Source of the DNA: JBDREF01 sp043820045
GTDB taxonomy: Bacteria > Planctomycetota > Phycisphaerae > Sedimentisphaerales > Anaerobacaceae
DNA: 9,109 nucleotides
Assembly (NCBI GenBank): GCA_043820045.1
Contig: JBDREF010000092.1
Location: 1 to 9,109, forward strand
Direction of reading: 5' to 3'
Part shown: piece after piece, positions 6,265 to 9,109 of the stretch
Position numbering within the stretch: the stretch's first letter is position 1
How the letters are laid out: each line of letters begins with the position of its first letter
Made by a program: the position numbers and the translations under genes
The notes under the pieces: generated by a model
What the model saw: only the letters and a program-made list of their open reading frames with translations
Told to the model about the DNA's origin: nothing
Databases searched by the model: none

Positions 6265-7797
6265 ATGAAGCACGCACTGCAAAAATTTAGGGTCGTTCTG
6301 GTCGGCACGGCGGTGCTGCTCTTTGCAGCGGCCGCGTTCGTTCCGGCGCCGGTTCTCGGCCAGGACCTGGCCACGTTCGAGAAGCGGATGACGGAATTTA
6401 CGTTAGACAACGGCCTGCAATTTCTGGTTCTGGAACGGCACGAGGCGCCGGTGGTCTCGTTTCACACATACGCCGACGTCGGTGCGGTCGATGAGGTCAC
6501 GGGCATTACGGGCCTGGCGCATCTGTTCGAGCACATGGCGTTCAAGGGGACCAAGACGATAGGGACCAACAATTACAAGGCCGAAGCGGCGGCGATGGCC
6601 AAAATAGACGAGGCGTTCCTGGAGCTGAAGGCCGAACTTCGCAAGGGCGAGCAGGCGGACAAGGACCGGCTGGAGCAGCTTCGCAGCCGGCTCGAAGAAG
6701 CACAGGAACAGGTCCAGCAATACCTGGTTCACGACGAGTATGAAGAGGTGTTCTCGCAGGAAGGCAGTTCGGGTTTCAACGCTTACACGAGTCAGGATGC
6801 GACGCAGTACATTGTCAGCCTTCCGTCCAACAAGCTGGAATTGTGGATGGAGATGGAATCGGATCGGTTTGCCAACGCCGTGCTGCGCGAGTTCTACAAG
6901 GAAAAAAACGTGGTCATGGAAGAACGGCGGCTGCGTGTCGAGAGTCAGCCGATTGGGCGTCTGCTCGAAGAGTTCATGGCTATCGCATACAAGGCCCACC
7001 CGTACGGCAATGAGATCGTAGGTCACATGAGCGATATCGAGACGATGACCCGCGCCGAGGCGGATGCGTTTTTCAAGAAGTATTATTCGCCGAGCAACCT
7101 GACGATTGCGATTGTGGGGGACGTGAATCCAGACCAGGTCAGGAAGCTTGCTCAGAAATATTTCGGCGGCATACCGAGCGGCCCGAAGCCGGACCCGGTT
7201 GAGACGGTTGAGCCGCCGCAGTTGGGCGAAAGGCGTGTTGTTGTCGAGGACCCGGCCCAGCCGTTCGTTCTGATCGGCTACCATAAGCCGAGCATCCACG
7301 ATCCGGACGACGCCGTATTCGACGCCCTCACGGATATAGTGGGAATGGGCCGGACGTCCCGGTTGTACAAGAGCCTCGTCAAGGAAAAGAAGATCGCAAT
7401 GTACGCCTCGGGCTTCCAGGGTATGCCCGGCAACAAGTATCCGAGCCTGTTCCTGTTCTACGCCTATCCGGCGAGGGGGCATACGAATGAGGAGTGCGAG
7501 CAGGCGATCTACGAGCAAATCGAGAGGCTCAAAACCGAGCTGGTCACTGATGAGGAACTGGCCAAGGCCAAGACACGCGCGCGTGCGGGCCTGATTCGGC
7601 AGCTCGCTTCCAACTCGGGGCTGGCGGCGCAGTTGACGTTCTACCAAGTCATCACCGGCGATTGGCGAAACCTGTTTCACCAGCTCGACAAAATCGACAA
7701 GGTGACAGCCGAGGATATCCAGCGGGTAGCCGCCGAGTATTTCACGACCAAAAATCGCACGGTTGGCTTTACGAAGACAACGGAGGCCGGGAACTAA
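6265..7797 (+). CDS. Exported M16 zinc metallopeptidase, active-type subunit
   Basis: A 510-residue M16 (pitrilysin/insulinase) peptidase. It starts with a signal peptide: basic start, hydrophobic core at about 9-26, likely cleavage near residue 32 (VLG-Q), so it acts outside the cytoplasmic membrane. The inverted zinc motif HLFEH (H86, E89, H90) is intact. ERR-type sequence at 213-222 supplies E213 and the third ligand E220 (KEKNVVMEER). A helical, Glu/Lys-rich insert at about 103-160, predicted coiled coil, lengthens the gap from HxxEH to E220 well beyond the usual 70-80. I recall this insert from related insulinase-family proteins in several environmental phyla, so it is probably a subfamily trait. 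A second M16 domain starts near residue 320 (RVVVEDPAQPFVLIGY). Its R/Y segment is degenerate (LVKEKKIAMY, V372 and M379 at the usual Arg and Tyr positions). It is followed 77 bases on by a zinc-less M16 protein, probably its partner. Confidence 0.95.
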   Translation: MKHALQKFRVVLVGTAVLLFAAAAFVPAPVLGQDLATFEKRMTEFTLDNGLQFLVLERHEAPVVSFHTYADVGAVDEVTGITGLAHLFEHMAFKGTKTIGTNNYKAEAAAMAKIDEAFLELKAELRKGEQADKDRLEQLRSRLEEAQEQVQQYLVHDEYEEVFSQEGSSGFNAYTSQDATQYIVSLPSNKLELWMEMESDRFANAVLREFYKEKNVVMEERRLRVESQPIGRLLEEFMAIAYKAHPYGNEIVGHMSDIETMTRAEADAFFKKYYSPSNLTIAIVGDVNPDQVRKLAQKYFGGIPSGPKPDPVETVEPPQLGERRVVVEDPAQPFVLIGYHKPSIHDPDDAVFDALTDIVGMGRTSRLYKSLVKEKKIAMYASGFQGMPGNKYPSLFLFYAYPARGHTNEECEQAIYEQIERLKTELVTDEELAKAKTRARAGLIRQLASNSGLAAQLTFYQVITGDWRNLFHQLDKIDKVTAEDIQRVAAEYFTTKNRTVGFTKTTEAGN

Positions 7798-7799
7798 TT

Positions 7800-7870
7800 T
7801 GAAGGGAGCATGGTCGTAGGGTGTGCAACTTTGTTGCACACGCGGATTTGACATAGTCTGAAGGGAGCAT
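7800..7870 (+). repeat. 12-bp direct repeat bracketing a hairpin
   Basis: TGAAGGGAGCAT occurs identically at 7800-7811 and 7859-7870, 59 bases apart. The second copy contains the ribosome-binding site of the downstream M16 gene (GGGAG, seven bases before ATG 7875). The first copy is followed by the 47-base segment holding the hairpin. It is consistent with insertion of a short element with target duplication, or with a local tandem duplication of the leader. Confidence 0.85.
7821..7841 (+). repeat. Perfect 9-bp hairpin between the M16 genes
   Basis: GTGTGCAAC (7821-7829) and GTTGCACAC (7833-7841) are exact reverse complements around TTT. No U tract follows, so a standard Rho-independent terminator is unlikely. 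It resembles REP-like palindromes beginning GTAGGGTG that I recall from intergenic DNA. It could affect mRNA stability or expression of the downstream gene. Confidence 0.75.
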
Positions 7871-7874
7871 CACA

Positions 7875-9109
7875 ATGATGGGTCAAAAGTCATTGGTTAT
7901 TAAAGTTGTGTTTCTTGCAGTTACGGCGATCGGTTTTTCATTGTCCGGCTGCGGCCAAAGTCAGGTGCGGGATTACAAGGCCCTGCGCTATCCCAAGCTG
8001 CGTGACATCGAGGTCCCCGAAGTCAAGCGGGTGACGCTGGATAACGGGATGCGGCTGTTTTTGTTAGAGGACCACGAGCTGCCTCTGGTCAGTGTTTCGG
8101 TCATGATTCGCGCCGGCTCGGTCTATGAGCCGGCCGAGAAGGTCGGGCTGGCCTCCATCACGGGTATGGTCATGCGAACGGGTGGCACGGCCACAAAGAC
8201 CGGAGACGAGATCGACGAGGAACTGGAGAGTATCGCCGCCTCGGTCGAGACGGGAATCGGACTCGACTCCGGGTCGGCCTCCATGTCCGTGCTCAAGCAG
8301 GACCTCGATACAGCCCTCGCCATTCTGGCCGACGTGCTGAGAAATCCGGCCTTTCGCGAGGATAAGATTCAGCTTGCAAAGATGCAGCACCGCAGCAGCA
8401 TCGCCCGGCGCAACGATTCCGTCGGCGGGATAGCGGGACGCGAGTTCGAGAAGCTGATTTACGGCCCCGACAGCGTTTACGCGCGGCAAACCGAGTACGC
8501 GACAATCGATAGCATCAGCCGTGACGACCTGATCGCCTTCCACAAGGAGTTCTTCGGGCCCAACAATATGATGCTGGCGGTCTGGGGCGACTTCGATACC
8601 GACGAGATGATCCGGAAGATCGAAAAGGCGTTCGAAGGATGGGAAAAGGTCGATCTGCAACTGCCCGATGTGCCGAAGGTCAAGTACGAGTTTCGAAAGA
8701 CCGTCAACGTGGTTCGCAAAGACGACGTCAACCAGTCGAATATCTACCTGGGCCATATCGGCGGCCTGCGGAGCGACCCTGATTATTTTGCGCTGATCGT
8801 GATGAACCGGATTCTGGGCGGCGGATTCACGGGACGGCTGTTCAAGAACGTTCGCTCACGCCAGGGCCTTGCCTACTCGGTCTTCGGCAGCTACTCGGCA
8901 AACTACGAGTACCCCGGCGAGTTCTACGTCGGCTGCCAGACCAAATCGGAATCGACCGCGCACGCCATCCGAGCCATGCTCAAAGAGGTCGAGCAGATGC
9001 GCGAGAGCGAAGTCACGGACGAAGAGCTTGCCATTGCGAAGGACAGCTTCCTCAACTCTTTCGTCTTCAACTTCGACTCGAAGGGCGAAATTGTCAACCG
9101 GCTCGTGAC
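7875..9109 (+). CDS. M16 peptidase-like lipoprotein without zinc motif (partial, runs off the end)
   Basis: The reading frame is open from the ATG at 7875 to the last base (411 codons plus two bases); the 3' end is outside the window. A lipoprotein signal is clear: hydrophobic core then L23-S24-G25-C26, a perfect lipobox, so the mature protein is anchored to a membrane in the envelope. An M16 N-domain follows (VKRVTLDNGMRLFLLEDHELPLVSV region), but the HxxEH site reads S94-I-T-G97-M98, so no zinc can be bound there. A second M16 domain contains GRLFKNVRSRQGLAYSVFGSY with R327 and Y334, matching the conserved R/Y pair. This is the pattern of the non-catalytic subunit in M16B heterodimers, complementary to the upstream gene. 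The start is supported by GGGAG seven bases upstream; ATG 7878 is an alternative. Membrane anchoring may tether the pair. Confidence 0.93.
   Translation, partial: MMGQKSLVIKVVFLAVTAIGFSLSGCGQSQVRDYKALRYPKLRDIEVPEVKRVTLDNGMRLFLLEDHELPLVSVSVMIRAGSVYEPAEKVGLASITGMVMRTGGTATKTGDEIDEELESIAASVETGIGLDSGSASMSVLKQDLDTALAILADVLRNPAFREDKIQLAKMQHRSSIARRNDSVGGIAGREFEKLIYGPDSVYARQTEYATIDSISRDDLIAFHKEFFGPNNMMLAVWGDFDTDEMIRKIEKAFEGWEKVDLQLPDVPKVKYEFRKTVNVVRKDDVNQSNIYLGHIGGLRSDPDYFALIVMNRILGGGFTGRLFKNVRSRQGLAYSVFGSYSANYEYPGEFYVGCQTKSESTAHAIRAMLKEVEQMRESEVTDEELAIAKDSFLNSFVFNFDSKGEIVNRLV

Noticed and set aside
7821..7841. The 9-bp hairpin as a Rho-independent terminator
   Set aside because: The stem is perfect but is followed by CGCGGATTTG, not a T tract, and the two M16 genes look co-transcribed.
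6403..7854. A 483-codon open frame on the minus strand over the first M16 gene
   Set aside because: The plus strand encodes a clear M16 peptidase with signal peptide, zinc motif and ribosome-binding site. The minus frame is its mirror and shows no recognisable protein.
7848..7876. TTGACA followed 17 bases later by CACAAT, resembling a promoter for the second M16 gene
   Set aside because: The -10-like box overlaps the start codon at 7875, so transcripts would begin inside the gene. The TTGACA is probably coincidental.
8064..8756. A 230-codon minus-strand frame over the second M16 gene
   Set aside because: The plus strand is open from 7875 to the end with lipobox and M16 domains, so this is a shadow.

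Overview
The window looks like chromosomal DNA from a Planctomycetota-type bacterium, most likely Phycisphaerae-like. That placement is a judgement from protein style, not a database result. It rests on the non-proteobacterial DnaE with a complete PHP metal site, the insert-bearing M16 peptidase next to a lipoprotein M16 partner, the short palindromic intergenic repeats, and a GC-rich codon style broken by an AT-richer pair of small genes. No tRNA, rRNA, CRISPR array or transposase gene was found.

Layout. (1) 32-3487 (+): complete dnaE, the replicative DNA polymerase III alpha subunit. (2) 3488-3631: gene-free spacer with two different short palindromic repeats side by side. (3) 3632-4464 (+): two overlapping small genes of unknown function, a protein with one C-terminal membrane helix and an 87-residue soluble protein. 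The first is clearly AT-richer than its surroundings. (4) 4474-5097 (-): trmB, tRNA m7G46 methyltransferase, convergent with the small pair and with a good sigma-70-like promoter at 5152-5181. (5) 5325-6026 (+): an isochorismatase/nicotinamidase-fold hydrolase whose catalytic cysteine position is alanine. (6) 6027-6264: spacer with a possible frameshifted small minus-strand ORF, a TTGACT box and a perfect 12-bp palindrome. (7) 6265-7797 and 7875-9109 (+): two M16 (pitrilysin/insulinase) proteins in tandem. The first is exported and has the HxxEH zinc motif. The second is a predicted lipoprotein without the motif and runs off the window end. Between them lies a perfect hairpin bracketed by a 12-bp direct repeat that duplicates the second gene's ribosome-binding region.

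How the genes work together. dnaE and trmB are housekeeping genes for replication and tRNA modification and are not functionally linked. The one clear functional unit is the M16 pair. By analogy with known bacterial M16B heterodimers, an active zinc subunit and a zinc-less partner would form one envelope peptidase. The small-gene pair at 3632-4464 is the best candidate for something undescribed, but its function cannot be read from sequence alone. The window is mostly ordinary. The more unusual points are the hairpin/direct-repeat structure at 7800-7870, the cysteine-less hydrolase, the possible frameshifted small ORF, and the AT-rich gene pair.
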